Below, in pieces: positions 25,045 to 34,089 of a stretch of 64,000 nucleotides of DNA. Position numbers and translations under genes: made by a program. How positions within the stretch are numbered: the stretch's first letter is position 1; each line of letters begins with the position of its first letter. The stretch comes from Mycobacterium sp. IDR2000157661. Lineage in GTDB: Bacteria > Actinomycetota > Actinomycetes > Mycobacteriales > Mycobacteriaceae. The notes beneath the pieces were generated by a model. It worked only from the letters and a program-made list of their open reading frames with translations, searched no databases and was not told the origin of the DNA. Location of the stretch: the NCBI RefSeq assembly GCF_022317005.1, contig NZ_CP081006.1:3100001-3164000 (forward strand). The letters are read 5' to 3'.

Positions 25045-25135
25045 GGCTCCCGCGGGCCGACCGCACGTTGTTGTACGCGACACGCCGGTGCAGTTGTACA
25101 CCGTTGCGCCCTCGCTGTTCGCGGCCGTGCCTTCA

Positions 25136-26044
25136 TCAGCTGTCCAGGAACCGCAAGATGGCGGGCGCGGCCTGCACCCACGTGTCGAACATGTTGAAAC
25201 GTTTCACCTTTCCGGAGGCACGGGCCTCGCCGGCACGCTCCCATGCGTCTTCCGGCCAGGGCGGGTCGATCAATTGCGAGCCCTTGATCAGACAACTCAC
25301 CTCGAGCGAGGTCCGCTTGGGGTGGTCCAGATCGTTCTCACCGCCGCGGATGATCAGCGTGGGCACCCTGATGTTGTCGAACATCTCGTCCTCGACGCCG
25401 GGGATCGTCTGGCCTGGCTTGGGCACGAACGCGTTGAGCCAGCGCAGCATCAGCTTGAGGAACTGGTCGGGATCCTGACCGAGGATGCGGTCGCGGTTGG
25501 CCGGGTTCTCGGCGATGCGCTGCTTCCATTCGTCGACGGCCGCAACGGCTTTCATGCCGGCGCCGCGAACCGCGAGGATGCTCGGCACGATGTAGTAGGA
25601 GCCCAGTACGAAGGATCCGTACACCCCGCCGACGATGTTCCACACCACCAGCTTTCGCACGATCTCGGGGTGCAGCATGGTGGTCAGCATCGAGTCGCGG
25701 GCACCGCCGGACCCGCCGGCGATGATGCACGGGCCGATGTCGAGACCGGTGATCAGCGCGTGCAGGGTATCGGCACGCATGTGCGATTCGCTCTGGCCGT
25801 AGAACTGGACGTCGGACTTGCCGCAGTTGGGCCGGTCCCACAGCAGCACCCGGTAACCGCCGTCGACCAGTTCCTGCGCCAGCGGGCGCAGCCCGTCGAT
25901 GTCCTTGCTGAACCGGCCGCCCGGCGTCAAGGCGATGAAATCGCCCTCTTCGCCGAGGATCTCGTAGACGACGTTGCCGCCGTTGATCTCGATGGTCTTC
26001 TCGCCCCGCCCGAGCTTCGGCCCGGCGGACTCGGTGGCGGTCAT
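25136..26044 (-). CDS. Alpha/beta hydrolase
   Basis: A 302-residue alpha/beta hydrolase. Nucleophile S112 lies in AGGSGGARDS; LWDRPNCGKSD precedes it as in meta-cleavage-product and haloalkane-type hydrolases. The final His is likely in the C-terminal region but cannot be assigned with certainty by eye. ATG at 26044 overlaps the Rieske ferredoxin stop by 4 bases. It is the last gene of the amidohydrolase operon. Confidence 0.85.
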   Translation of the reverse strand: MTATESAGPKLGRGEKTIEINGGNVVYEILGEEGDFIALTPGGRFSKDIDGLRPLAQELVDGGYRVLLWDRPNCGKSDVQFYGQSESHMRADTLHALITGLDIGPCIIAGGSGGARDSMLTTMLHPEIVRKLVVWNIVGGVYGSFVLGSYYIVPSILAVRGAGMKAVAAVDEWKQRIAENPANRDRILGQDPDQFLKLMLRWLNAFVPKPGQTIPGVEDEMFDNIRVPTLIIRGGENDLDHPKRTSLEVSCLIKGSQLIDPPWPEDAWERAGEARASGKVKRFNMFDTWVQAAPAILRFLDS

Positions 26045-26433
26045 GCCTGAACCAGCACGTCGTTGCCGACCACCCGGACGGGGTAGGTGCGGATACTCCA
26101 CTCGGGCTTGACGGCGGTGGTGCCGGTGGCCAACTCGAAACCCCACTGGTGCCACGGGCAGTAGATGTACTCCATGTCGCGCACCATCACCGAATCACCG
26201 GGCACGGTCTCGTCGACGACGGTGCGTCCACGGGCGCGTCCCGAACACAACGGGCCGCCTTCGTGCGGGCAGTAGTTCGCGATGGCGTAGAAGGTGCCGT
26301 TGACGTTGTAGACGCCGACGCCGTGGCGGCCGATCGGCACGAGTTTGTGCTTGCCCGGCGGGATCTCGTCGACCGTGGCCACGACGTGCTCACGCCCCTG
26401 GGCGAGCCGGGGCGCCTTCTTCTGCTCGTCCAA
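26041..26433 (-). CDS. Rieske [2Fe-2S] ferredoxin
   Basis: A 130-residue single-domain Rieske protein with C55-P-H57 (CPHEGGPLC) and C92-P-W-H95 (CPWHQWGF). It is an electron carrier or regulatory Fe-S protein; no catalytic iron domain is present. TTG at 26433 is the only start close to the upstream stop (26435). It stands between an amidohydrolase and a hydrolase with no oxygenase in the operon, so its electron acceptor could be one of the two Rieske oxygenases upstream in the window. Confidence 0.85.
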   Translation of the reverse strand: MDEQKKAPRLAQGREHVVATVDEIPPGKHKLVPIGRHGVGVYNVNGTFYAIANYCPHEGGPLCSGRARGRTVVDETVPGDSVMVRDMEYIYCPWHQWGFELATGTTAVKPEWSIRTYPVRVVGNDVLVQA

Positions 26434-26434
26434 C

Positions 26435-27577
26435 TCAGAACACCCGAACCTGGCCCTCGAGGGCCGGGACCGTATCGGGCAGGTGGTAGGTCGCGATCCC
26501 GTTCTTGAACATCACGGCCTCGCGCGCATACTCGGGCAGATGCTTGACGAGCCAGCGCGGATCGTCGAACGTCCAGTGCGGGTAGTCCGAGGAGTACAGC
26601 AGGATCTTCTCGCACTCCATCCACTCCAACGCCCGGGACAACTCCGTCTTGTCCTCCGGATAGTCCAAGGGCTGCGTGGTGAACTTGATGTGGTCCTTGA
26701 CGTACTCCGACGGCTTGCGCTTGATGTCCAGCCACGACTTGCGCGCCTCGTAGATCGCGTCCATCCGCCACATCAGCGGCAGGATCCAGGTGAACGCATG
26801 CTCCACCAACACGATCCGCAGTTTCGGGAAGCGGTCGAAGAGCCCGTCGAAGACCATGCTCATCACCTGGTTCGCCGCCAGCAGCGAGTAGGTGACCATG
26901 AAATCGTGGTTGTAGCTGGGGAACCCGACAGGGGGGATCGGTAGTTCCTCGTGATGGCTGCGCGACAGGTGACAGCTCACCGTGATGTCGTTGCGGGTGG
27001 CGGCCTCCCACAGCGGGTTGTACTTCGGGTCACCCCACGCCGGACGCGGTTCGGCCTTGATGAGGATCTGCGCCATATACGGGTGACCGGCCCAGCGCTC
27101 GATCTCGCGCGCCGCGTCCTCCGGCGCCTCGATCGCCGCGCAGATCGAGCCCCGCCAGCGCTCATGCCAGTTGTTCTTGCTGTCGAGCCAGTGGTGGGCC
27201 TGCCAGTCGTTGAGCGCAACGCTCATCGCGTGATTGACCTCGGGAAAGCGCGCCGGATACGCGGCGGGCTCCAGCACCGCGATATCGGCGCCGGCCTCCA
27301 TGATCAGCTGCTTGAACGCCAGGTCGGGATCGCTGCCCGCGAAGTTGCCGTCCGCCGGGAAGGTGTCCACCCGCATCGCGTAGGCGTGTGCGTAGTCGGG
27401 TGCGTCGTAGTAGATCTGGTCGCCGACCTTGCGCGTCAGGAAGTACTTGCTGCGCCATGGCTCCGGGATGTACTGGGTCAGCTCGCCCGCCTTCGGCGTC
27501 GGATGCACGTCGGAGTCGACGCAACGCACCGCGACGCGCTCGGCCGCCGGCTTGCGCTCTGTGATCGTCACCGTCAT
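26435..27577 (-). CDS. Amidohydrolase-related protein (PF04909 type), intact metal motif
   Basis: A 380-residue amidohydrolase-2 family protein. The N-terminal metal motif is DSDVH (residues 21-25) and the C-terminal Asp is D331 in SSDYPHW. The family contains decarboxylases and C-C hydrolases such as those acting on ring-cleavage or carboxylated aromatic compounds. ATG at 27577 follows GAGGAGG. It is a paralog of the upstream gene at 27606, which has lost the corresponding Asp residues. Confidence 0.87.
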   Translation of the reverse strand: MTVTITERKPAAERVAVRCVDSDVHPTPKAGELTQYIPEPWRSKYFLTRKVGDQIYYDAPDYAHAYAMRVDTFPADGNFAGSDPDLAFKQLIMEAGADIAVLEPAAYPARFPEVNHAMSVALNDWQAHHWLDSKNNWHERWRGSICAAIEAPEDAAREIERWAGHPYMAQILIKAEPRPAWGDPKYNPLWEAATRNDITVSCHLSRSHHEELPIPPVGFPSYNHDFMVTYSLLAANQVMSMVFDGLFDRFPKLRIVLVEHAFTWILPLMWRMDAIYEARKSWLDIKRKPSEYVKDHIKFTTQPLDYPEDKTELSRALEWMECEKILLYSSDYPHWTFDDPRWLVKHLPEYAREAVMFKNGIATYHLPDTVPALEGQVRVF

Positions 27578-27605
27578 CGTGCCCTCCTCGAAAGCCAAGT
27601 TCTCA

Positions 27606-28712
27606 CTACTGTGCGCCTACCCCGGCCCCGACGTCTATGCCGTACAGCTGCGCGGCGTTTCGCCAGCACAGCTTGTCGCGTTGCTCGTCGGAGAACGTGC
27701 TCGGCACCTTGAGGTCGTTGAGCTGCCAGTGCGGGTAGCTCGAGCCGTACATCACCATGTCGTCCTTGCCGGTGAATCCGAACCACTCGCCGGCGAACTC
27801 CACATCGCCGGGCCCGTCCATCGCCCCCTGGACGAAGTACGTGTGTCCGGGCAGGTAGTCGCTCGGCATCTTCGGTGCCCACGGCGTCTGCTCCAGGTGT
27901 GGACGGCCGAAGCAGTCCATCCGCCAGATGAACGGCGTCAACAGGTCCGCGGCCCCGTCGGCCCAGACGAACTTCAACGTCGGCATCTTCTCGAAGACGC
28001 CTTCGACGATGAGATTCATCAGGTGGTAAAGGTAGTTCAGCGCCATGAAGCTGACGTAGTTCTCGTATGTCCTTGGCACGCCGGACGGGGTGGGGGCGAA
28101 CTGCACTCCCGCGCCGACCTCGATGTGCACCGAAACTGGCAGATTCGCTTCGGCGGCCGCCTCCCACAGCGGCCAGTACTGCGGCTTGCCGTACAGCTCG
28201 CGAGACTGCAGCGGGACGCCCACCTGCACCACCCGCGGGTGGTCGGCGTACTTCTTCAGTTCGCGCAGCGCGCCGGTGATGTCGTCGGGGTTGACCCGGA
28301 TCGTGCCGCGGAACCGGTCGGCGTAGGGATTGTCCTCGAGCCAGCGCGTCACCAGCATGTCGTTGTGGGCCGCGGCGATCGCGGTGCCCAGGTGGCGGTC
28401 GGGCATGATGCCGCGCGTCATCGGATGCAGCACCGCAACGTCCACGCCACGCTCGTCGAACAGTTGACCGCCGACGAAGTCGGGGTCCGAACCCGGATAC
28501 CTGCGGTCACCGCTGGTGTTCGGCGCGTACTCGCCGCCGGGCGCCCCGTACCAGTCCATCTCATAGTCGGGGAAACCGCGGCTCTTGAACGGTTCGCGCA
28601 TGAAGCCGCGCAGATCCTTGTTCGACTTGCTGAAGATGTGCACGCTCGCATCGATAAGGGGTGTGTTGAGCGGTGTGGTGACGGGTGTGGAGCTTCCGTC
28701 GGGGTGGTGCAT
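27606..28712 (-). CDS. Amidohydrolase-related protein with both metal-ligand Asp replaced
   Basis: A 368-residue paralog of 26435-27577. Compared with the downstream copy, DSDVH is DASVH (residues 21-25) and SSDYPHW is GSSYPHW (about 323-329), so both conserved Asp are Ser. The codons (AGC in both cases) are unambiguous. The rest of the barrel is well kept, so the protein is probably expressed and folded but may be a non-metal or regulatory partner of the intact copy. ATG at 28712 is preceded in frame by GTG and TTG; GGAGGAC fits any of them. Confidence 0.85.
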   Translation of the reverse strand: MHHPDGSSTPVTTPLNTPLIDASVHIFSKSNKDLRGFMREPFKSRGFPDYEMDWYGAPGGEYAPNTSGDRRYPGSDPDFVGGQLFDERGVDVAVLHPMTRGIMPDRHLGTAIAAAHNDMLVTRWLEDNPYADRFRGTIRVNPDDITGALRELKKYADHPRVVQVGVPLQSRELYGKPQYWPLWEAAAEANLPVSVHIEVGAGVQFAPTPSGVPRTYENYVSFMALNYLYHLMNLIVEGVFEKMPTLKFVWADGAADLLTPFIWRMDCFGRPHLEQTPWAPKMPSDYLPGHTYFVQGAMDGPGDVEFAGEWFGFTGKDDMVMYGSSYPHWQLNDLKVPSTFSDEQRDKLCWRNAAQLYGIDVGAGVGAQ

Positions 28713-28819
28713 CACCAAGGCTGTCCTCCGATGTCATCCGGCCGACGTCGGGCGTGTGTGGAGAGCGCTGCGCGAACCGCCGGACTGAGTCCCAGTGTAA
28801 AGCGTTGTTCTTCAATATC

Positions 28820-28834
28820 AAGAATCGAGTTCTC
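28820..28834. promoter_or_regulatory. Putative operator AAGAAT-cga-GTTCTC
   Basis: AAGAATCGAGTTCTC matches the GAGAAt-N3-rTTCTC element except at the first base. It lies about 110 bases before the minus-strand amidohydrolase operon. It is also framed by AAGCGTT (28800-28806) and AACGCTT (28840-28846), which are complementary. Confidence 0.5.
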
Positions 28835-28943
28835 TACAGAACGCTTAATGAACCCGCAGGTCAGCGTAGGGGCTGGTCACCCGCACGGCACGCTGGTCGT
28901 GAAACGGGGTAGGCGGATACAGAGAACGGTTACAGCAGCTAAG

Positions 28944-28958
28944 GAGAATGTTATTCTC
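28944..28958. promoter_or_regulatory. Putative operator GAGAAT-gtt-ATTCTC, perfect palindrome
   Basis: GAGAATGTTATTCTC has perfect 6-base arms and lies 45 bases before the GTG at 29003 of the FadE operon. It is the most symmetric member of the five related elements in the window. Confidence 0.65.
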
Positions 28959-29002
28959 ATCGCACACAGCGTCTGTGATCACGAGCGGCCCCGGGAGGCT
29001 TG

Positions 29003-30001
29003 GTGTTACTGGAGTTCGACGCCGATCAGCGGCTATGGCAGGAAACCGTGCGCGACGCGGTGACCAAGCAGTGCCCGGCGTCGCTGGTCCGCGGCATCGC
29101 CGAGAACGGCGTCGACCCCACGCCGCTGTGGAAGACCTACGTCGACGCCGGGTGGACCGAGCTGACGGATCCCGAGAACGCCGTCGAGCTGACGATCGTG
29201 CTGGAAGAGCTGGGGCGCGCCACCGATCCGACACCCTTCCTCGCGACGCTGACGCAGTTCGCCCCGCTGGCCGGCGACCGGTTCGACGCCCAGCAGGCAG
29301 CGACGGCGGTCTACGCGGGCGTGACCGCCCATCGCGACGCCGACGGGTGGGTGCTCAACGGCACGGCGCACCACGTGCTCGACGGCGACCGTGCCGAGCG
29401 CCTCGCCGTGGTGACCGACGCGGGCGTCTTCCTCGTCGACGCCGATCAGGTGACGGCGCGGCGCAGCCCGGTGTTCGACCCGGTGCTGCACATCGCCGAG
29501 GTGACGTTCGCCGACGTCCGGATTCCGGACGGCGACCGGGTGCGCACCGATACCGAGCGGGCCCGCCACATCGCGCTCACCGGGATGGCCATCACCATGG
29601 TCGGTGCCTGCCAGCGCATCCTCGATCTGGCCCTCGAACACGTGAAGCAGCGCCAGCAGTTCGGCGTCGCCATCGGTTCCTTTCAGGCCGTGCAGCACAA
29701 AGCCGTCGACATGCACGTCGCGACCGAACGCGCGCGGGCGCTCTCGTACTTCGCCGCGCTGACCATCGCGGCCGACGACCCGCGCAGGCGGCTGGCCGCG
29801 GCGATGGCCAAGGCGTCGGCGGGTGAGGCGCAGGCGCTGGTGTTCCGGCACGGCCTTCAGCTGTTCGGCGCGATGGGGTTCACGTGGGAGAACGATCTAC
29901 AGTTCGCGCTGAAGCGGGCCAAGGCCGGCGAGCTGCTCCTCGGCGGCGCCGCCGAGCATCGCGCGATGATCGCGGAGGAGTTTCATGCAGCTGACTTTTG
30001 A
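29003..30001 (+). CDS. Acyl-CoA dehydrogenase, short FadE subunit
   Basis: A 332-residue acyl-CoA dehydrogenase, shorter than the usual 380-400. The C-terminal half is canonical (RQQFGVAIGSFQAVQHK, GAMGFTWEND, RRAK-like KRAKAGELLLG) while the N-terminal domain is reduced. Such short FadEs pair with a normal one to form alpha2beta2 enzymes of steroid side-chain degradation (ChsE type, for example FadE28-FadE29). The next gene overlaps it by 17 bases and encodes the likely partner. GTG at 29003 or TTG at 29000 may initiate; GGGAGG precedes both. Confidence 0.88.
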   Translation: MLLEFDADQRLWQETVRDAVTKQCPASLVRGIAENGVDPTPLWKTYVDAGWTELTDPENAVELTIVLEELGRATDPTPFLATLTQFAPLAGDRFDAQQAATAVYAGVTAHRDADGWVLNGTAHHVLDGDRAERLAVVTDAGVFLVDADQVTARRSPVFDPVLHIAEVTFADVRIPDGDRVRTDTERARHIALTGMAITMVGACQRILDLALEHVKQRQQFGVAIGSFQAVQHKAVDMHVATERARALSYFAALTIAADDPRRRLAAAMAKASAGEAQALVFRHGLQLFGAMGFTWENDLQFALKRAKAGELLLGGAAEHRAMIAEEFHAADF

Positions 30002-31172
30002 TTCCGACGTCGAGGAGTTCCGCGCCGAGTTCGCGGCTTTCCTCGACAAGCACCTGCCGTCGGAGGCGCAGACCCTGGAGCGGCCCCGATCGGTGTCACA
30101 CATGCCGCAGTGGGCGCGGGACTGGCAGCGGCTGCTGTTCGACAACGGGTGGCTGTTACCAGCCCAGCCGCCCGAATTCGGCGGACGAAACGCCACCGTG
30201 CTGCAACAGTTCGTTCACCTCGACGAGCTGTGCCGACGGCGGATCTACCACAGCTTCAACCCGCAGGGCGTCAACATCGTTGCGGCTTCGTTGATCTCGT
30301 TCGGCTCTGAGGAACAGAAACAGCGTTGGGCGGTGCCCGTGCTGAGGGCGGAACTGACCGCCTCGCTCGGCATGAGCGAACCCAGCGCCGGATCGGATCT
30401 GGCGTCGCTGCGCACCCGAGCTGAGTTTGTCTCGGGCGTGGACGGCGACCACTTCGTCGTCAACGGGCAGAAGGTGTGGACCTCGGGCGCCCACGACGCC
30501 GACTTCCTGCTGGCGTTCGTGCGCACCGATCCGGATGCGCCCAAGCACAAGGGCATCAGCGCGCTCATCATCCCGACCGACACCCCGGGTGTGGTGTGTC
30601 GGCCGTTCGCCGATTTGTGTGGGGAAGAAAACCTCGACTTCAACGAGGTCTTCTTCACCGACGCCAGTGTGCCCGCCGAGAACCTTGTCGGCCCGCTCAA
30701 CGGCGGATGGGGCGTGGCCAACGGCTCGCTCGGCCACGAGCGCACCATGATGTGGCTGGGTTTCGCCGACCGGATCGACAACATGATCGCCGACTTCCGG
30801 CCGCGGGGCCCGCTGCAGCGCGACCAGTACGCGACGACGATCATGGACTACCAGGCGCTGCGCGCGATGGGCTCGGCCGCGCTGGCACGGGCATCGCGGG
30901 GCGAGATGGACACCGCCTCGGTCTCGGTGCTCAAGCTGTTCGGGTCGGAGGCCGAGATGCGGGCTGCGGACACGGCTTTCACCGCCGCCGGCGCCGACGG
31001 CCTTACTCACCCCTCGACCACCGGCCGATACGCGCACATGAACCTCGACCACTACTTCGCCAGCTGGTTCGAGCGCTACGCGCGCAGCTTCTCCGGTACG
31101 ATCGCCGGTGGCACGTCGGAGATTCAGCGCAACATCATCGCCACGCAGGTGCTCGGCTTGCCGCGGCGCTGA
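29985..31172 (+). CDS. Acyl-CoA dehydrogenase (FadE), probable partner of the short subunit
   Basis: A 395-residue acyl-CoA dehydrogenase. The FAD-binding segments are GMSEPSAGSDLASLRT and WTSGAHDAD, and the C-terminus has AGGTSEIQRNIIA, with Gly where classical enzymes have the catalytic Glu of YEGT. Overlap with the preceding short FadE implies joint assembly. It catalyses alpha,beta-dehydrogenation of an acyl-CoA. Confidence 0.9.
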   Translation: MQLTFDSDVEEFRAEFAAFLDKHLPSEAQTLERPRSVSHMPQWARDWQRLLFDNGWLLPAQPPEFGGRNATVLQQFVHLDELCRRRIYHSFNPQGVNIVAASLISFGSEEQKQRWAVPVLRAELTASLGMSEPSAGSDLASLRTRAEFVSGVDGDHFVVNGQKVWTSGAHDADFLLAFVRTDPDAPKHKGISALIIPTDTPGVVCRPFADLCGEENLDFNEVFFTDASVPAENLVGPLNGGWGVANGSLGHERTMMWLGFADRIDNMIADFRPRGPLQRDQYATTIMDYQALRAMGSAALARASRGEMDTASVSVLKLFGSEAEMRAADTAFTAAGADGLTHPSTTGRYAHMNLDHYFASWFERYARSFSGTIAGGTSEIQRNIIATQVLGLPRR

Positions 31173-31177
31173 TTTCA

Positions 31178-31981
31178 GTGACCGAGTCCGTTCCCACCCA
31201 AACCCACCCGGAGACGCTCGTCCTGGACCGGAGTCGCCCCGGCATCGTTGTCCTGCAACTGAATCGACCCAAGCAGCTCAACGCCATCAACGAGGCGATG
31301 CGCGACGCGCTGATCGAGGCTTTCGACTCGATCGCCGCCGACAACTCGGTGCACAGCGTCGTGCTGACCGGTGCCGGGCGTGGCTTCTGCGCGGGCATCG
31401 ACGTGCGAAACTTCGGGCCGGGAATGCCGGAGGCGTCGGCGCCGACCATCGACCGGATGCGCTTCCAGGAGTCGATGGCCGCGCTACCCGAGGCCATCCG
31501 CGCGCTCCCCCAGCCGCTGATCGCCGCGGTCAACGGGCCGTGTGTCGGCGCCGGGCTGGCCCTCACACTGGCCTCCGACGTCCGGATCTGCTCCAAGGCA
31601 GCCTCATTCGGCAACGCCGCGATCCTGCTCGGACTCTCCGGCGCTGAGATGGGGATGAGCTACCACCTGCCGCGGATCGTCGGCACCAGCGTCGCGGCGG
31701 ACTGGATGCTGACCGGGCGCATGGTGACCGCGGAGGAGGCCGATCGCCGCGGCTTGGTCAGCGAGCTCACCGAATCGGACCGATTGCTCGACCGCGCCGT
31801 GGAACTGGCCACCACGATCGCGGGCCTCTCGCCGCTCGGCGTGCAGTTGACCAAGCGAGCGCTGCAGGCCAACACCGACGCGCCGCTGGACGCCGCGGTA
31901 GAACTCGAGAACCGCAATCAAGTGCTTTCGCACGCCACCGAAGATGCGGCACAACGACGGCGCAAGTGGTCGGACACCTGA
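31178..31981 (+). CDS. Enoyl-CoA hydratase/isomerase family protein
   Basis: A 267-residue crotonase-fold protein. The oxyanion hole is formed by GRGFCAGID and NGPCVGAGLAL. The Glu of typical hydratases in the FGxPE position is Ala (FGNAAILLG), while the second acidic position is kept in SGAEMG, so isomerase, hydrolase or retro-Claisen chemistry is possible. GTG at 31178 lies six bases after the FadE stop. It is the third gene of the beta-oxidation operon. Confidence 0.88.
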   Translation: MTESVPTQTHPETLVLDRSRPGIVVLQLNRPKQLNAINEAMRDALIEAFDSIAADNSVHSVVLTGAGRGFCAGIDVRNFGPGMPEASAPTIDRMRFQESMAALPEAIRALPQPLIAAVNGPCVGAGLALTLASDVRICSKAASFGNAAILLGLSGAEMGMSYHLPRIVGTSVAADWMLTGRMVTAEEADRRGLVSELTESDRLLDRAVELATTIAGLSPLGVQLTKRALQANTDAPLDAAVELENRNQVLSHATEDAAQRRRKWSDT

Positions 31982-32000
31982 AACTCGCGAAAGGACATCA

Positions 32001-33323
32001 GTGGGCTGGGACTTCTCGACGGACCCCGAGTGGGCCGAGCAAGTGGCGTGGGTCGAGCGGTTCGTTCGGGACGAGTGTGAACCGATCGACTACGTGGTCA
32101 AGGAGTCCCACGACCTGGCCGACCCCGTGCGACAGGCGCTGATCCCGCCGCTGCAGGAGATCGTCAAGGAGCGCGGTCTGTGGGCCACCCACCTTGGACC
32201 GCACCTCGGCGGTCCGGGCTATGGACAGGTCAAGCTGGCGCTGCTCAACGAGATTCTCGGGCGCTCGGAATGCGCGCCGATCGTCTTCGGCTCACAGGCG
32301 CCGGACTCGGGCAACAGCGAGATATTGGCGCACTACGGGACTCCCGAGCTCAAGCAGCGGTACCTCGAGCCGCTGCTCGACAACCGCATCGTGTCGTGCT
32401 TCTCGATGACCGAACCGCACGGCGGGGCCGACCCGAAAGTCTTCACCACAACCGCCACGCAGGACGGCGATCACTGGGTGATCAACGGCGAGAAATGGTA
32501 TTCGTCGTTCGCCTCGATGGCCTCGTTCATCATCGTCATGGCGATGACCGATCCCGATGCTCCGCCTTATCAACGCTATTCGATGTTCGTGCTGCCGGGA
32601 GACACACCCGGGATCAATGTCCTGCGCGATGTCGGGCTGGGCTATCAGCCGCTCGGCGGCGGAGGCCGAGAGGGCTATGTCCGCTACGACAACGTCAGGG
32701 TCCCCGCCGATCACATGCTCGGTCCCCGCGGTGGGGCATTCGTGGTGGCGCAGACGCGCCTCGGTGGCGGTCGAATCCACCACGCCATGCGCACGGTCGG
32801 ACTGGTGCGGCGGATCTTCGACATGCTGACCGAGCGGGCGGTATCGCGCTACACCCAGGGCGAGGTGCTGGCCAACAAGCAGATGGTGCAGGAGATGATC
32901 GCCGACTCATGGATGGAGATCGAGGCGTTCCGGCTGTTGACCCTTCAGACCGCGTGGAAGATCGACAAATACAACGACTACAAGGCCGTTCGCGCCGACA
33001 TCTCGGCGGTCAAGGCGATGATGCAGAAGGTGCTGCACGATGTGTCGGCGCGGGCGTTGCAGTTGCACGGATCGCTCGGCACGTCGCACGAGATGCCGTT
33101 CGTGCAGTACCTGACGGAGTCGTTCGTACTGGGGCTGGCCGACGGACCCACCGAGGTGCACAAGGTGACGCTGGCCCGGCAGCTGCTCAAGGACGCCAAG
33201 CCGGCACCCGACGCGTTCCCGTCCGAGCACCTGCTGCGGCTGCGGGATGCCGCGGAAGCCAAGTTCGCCGACAAGCTCTCGGGTATCCCGCGCACGGCAG
33301 GGAGGTCCCACGATGACGTGTGA
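32001..33323 (+). CDS. Acyl-CoA dehydrogenase family protein (FadE)
   Basis: A 440-residue acyl-CoA dehydrogenase of the longer type, with FSMTEPHGGADPK and NGEKWYSS in the FAD/substrate region and ARALQLHGSLGTSHEMPF in the C-terminal domain. A long insertion and the RLGGGRIHHAMR segment are typical of FadE proteins acting on bulky acyl groups or phosphorylated/hydroxylated acyl-CoA. GTG at 32001 is preceded by AAAGGAC; the open frame upstream to 31944 overlaps the hydratase and is not needed. Confidence 0.9.
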   Translation: MGWDFSTDPEWAEQVAWVERFVRDECEPIDYVVKESHDLADPVRQALIPPLQEIVKERGLWATHLGPHLGGPGYGQVKLALLNEILGRSECAPIVFGSQAPDSGNSEILAHYGTPELKQRYLEPLLDNRIVSCFSMTEPHGGADPKVFTTTATQDGDHWVINGEKWYSSFASMASFIIVMAMTDPDAPPYQRYSMFVLPGDTPGINVLRDVGLGYQPLGGGGREGYVRYDNVRVPADHMLGPRGGAFVVAQTRLGGGRIHHAMRTVGLVRRIFDMLTERAVSRYTQGEVLANKQMVQEMIADSWMEIEAFRLLTLQTAWKIDKYNDYKAVRADISAVKAMMQKVLHDVSARALQLHGSLGTSHEMPFVQYLTESFVLGLADGPTEVHKVTLARQLLKDAKPAPDAFPSEHLLRLRDAAEAKFADKLSGIPRTAGRSHDDV

Positions 33324-34089
33324 CGGAAAGGTCGCGCTGGTCACCGGCACCAGCCGAGGGCTCGGCAAGGCCATCGCTAAGCGGCTCGCCGCAGAGGGTG
33401 CGACGGTCGCGCTGACCGCACGCACGTTGGAGCCCGATCCGAAGTACCAAGGGTCGCTGCGCGAGACGCTCCAGCAGATCGAGTCCGCAGGGGGACAAGG
33501 GATCGCGGTGGCCGCCGACCTGTCGCAGAGCGAGGAGCGCGAACGGCTTTTCACCGAGGTGGTCGACAAGGTCGGCGCGCCGGACATTCTCGTCAACAAC
33601 GCCGCCGTCACGTTCCTGCGCCCCCTCGACGGGTTCCCCGAACGACGGGTCAAGCTGATGATGGAGATGCACGTGATGGCGCCGCTGCACCTCACGCAGC
33701 TGGCGATCCCGGCGATGCGCGAACGCGGTTCCGGATGGGTGCTCAACGTGACATCGGTCGGTGGTGACCTGCCCGCGGGACCGCCGTTCTCCGACTTCGA
33801 CCGCAGTGCAGGGTTCGGCATCTACGGGACGGTCAAGGCCGCGTTGAACCGGCTGACGAAAAGCCTTGCGGCCGAACTCTACGACGACGGTATCGCCGTC
33901 AACGCCGCCGCGCCGACGAACCCCGTCGCCACCGAGGGTGCCGGTGCGCTCGACCTGGCCAAGACCGACACCGAGGACATCTCGCTGATCACGGAGACGG
34001 CATTCCGGTTGTGCAACGGCGATCCCAGAACACTCACCGGTCGCATCGCCCACACACAGTCGTTTCTGCGCGAGTTCGGCCGGCTGTGA
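33313..34089 (+). CDS. Short-chain dehydrogenase/reductase (SDR)
   Basis: A 258-residue SDR with TGTSRGLGKAI (cofactor), NNAA, catalytic Ser in NVTSVGGD and Tyr/Lys in YGTVKAAL. A longer loop of about 20 residues separates the catalytic Ser and Tyr compared with the minimal family. GGAGGT precedes the ATG at 33313, which overlaps the FadE gene by 11 bases. It probably acts as a hydroxyacyl or ring-alcohol dehydrogenase in this operon. Confidence 0.9.
   Translation: MTCDGKVALVTGTSRGLGKAIAKRLAAEGATVALTARTLEPDPKYQGSLRETLQQIESAGGQGIAVAADLSQSEERERLFTEVVDKVGAPDILVNNAAVTFLRPLDGFPERRVKLMMEMHVMAPLHLTQLAIPAMRERGSGWVLNVTSVGGDLPAGPPFSDFDRSAGFGIYGTVKAALNRLTKSLAAELYDDGIAVNAAAPTNPVATEGAGALDLAKTDTEDISLITETAFRLCNGDPRTLTGRIAHTQSFLREFGRL

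Noticed and set aside
25071-25099. Two TTGTAC direct repeats 23 bases apart between convergent genes
   Set aside because: They lie in a convergent gap without a nearby start, are short and do not form a good hairpin; no function can be supported.
30476-31981. A 501-codon frame extending the enoyl-CoA hydratase upstream into the FadE gene
   Set aside because: The upstream portion is out of frame with FadE and Arg-rich; GTG at 31178 begins the conserved crotonase fold.
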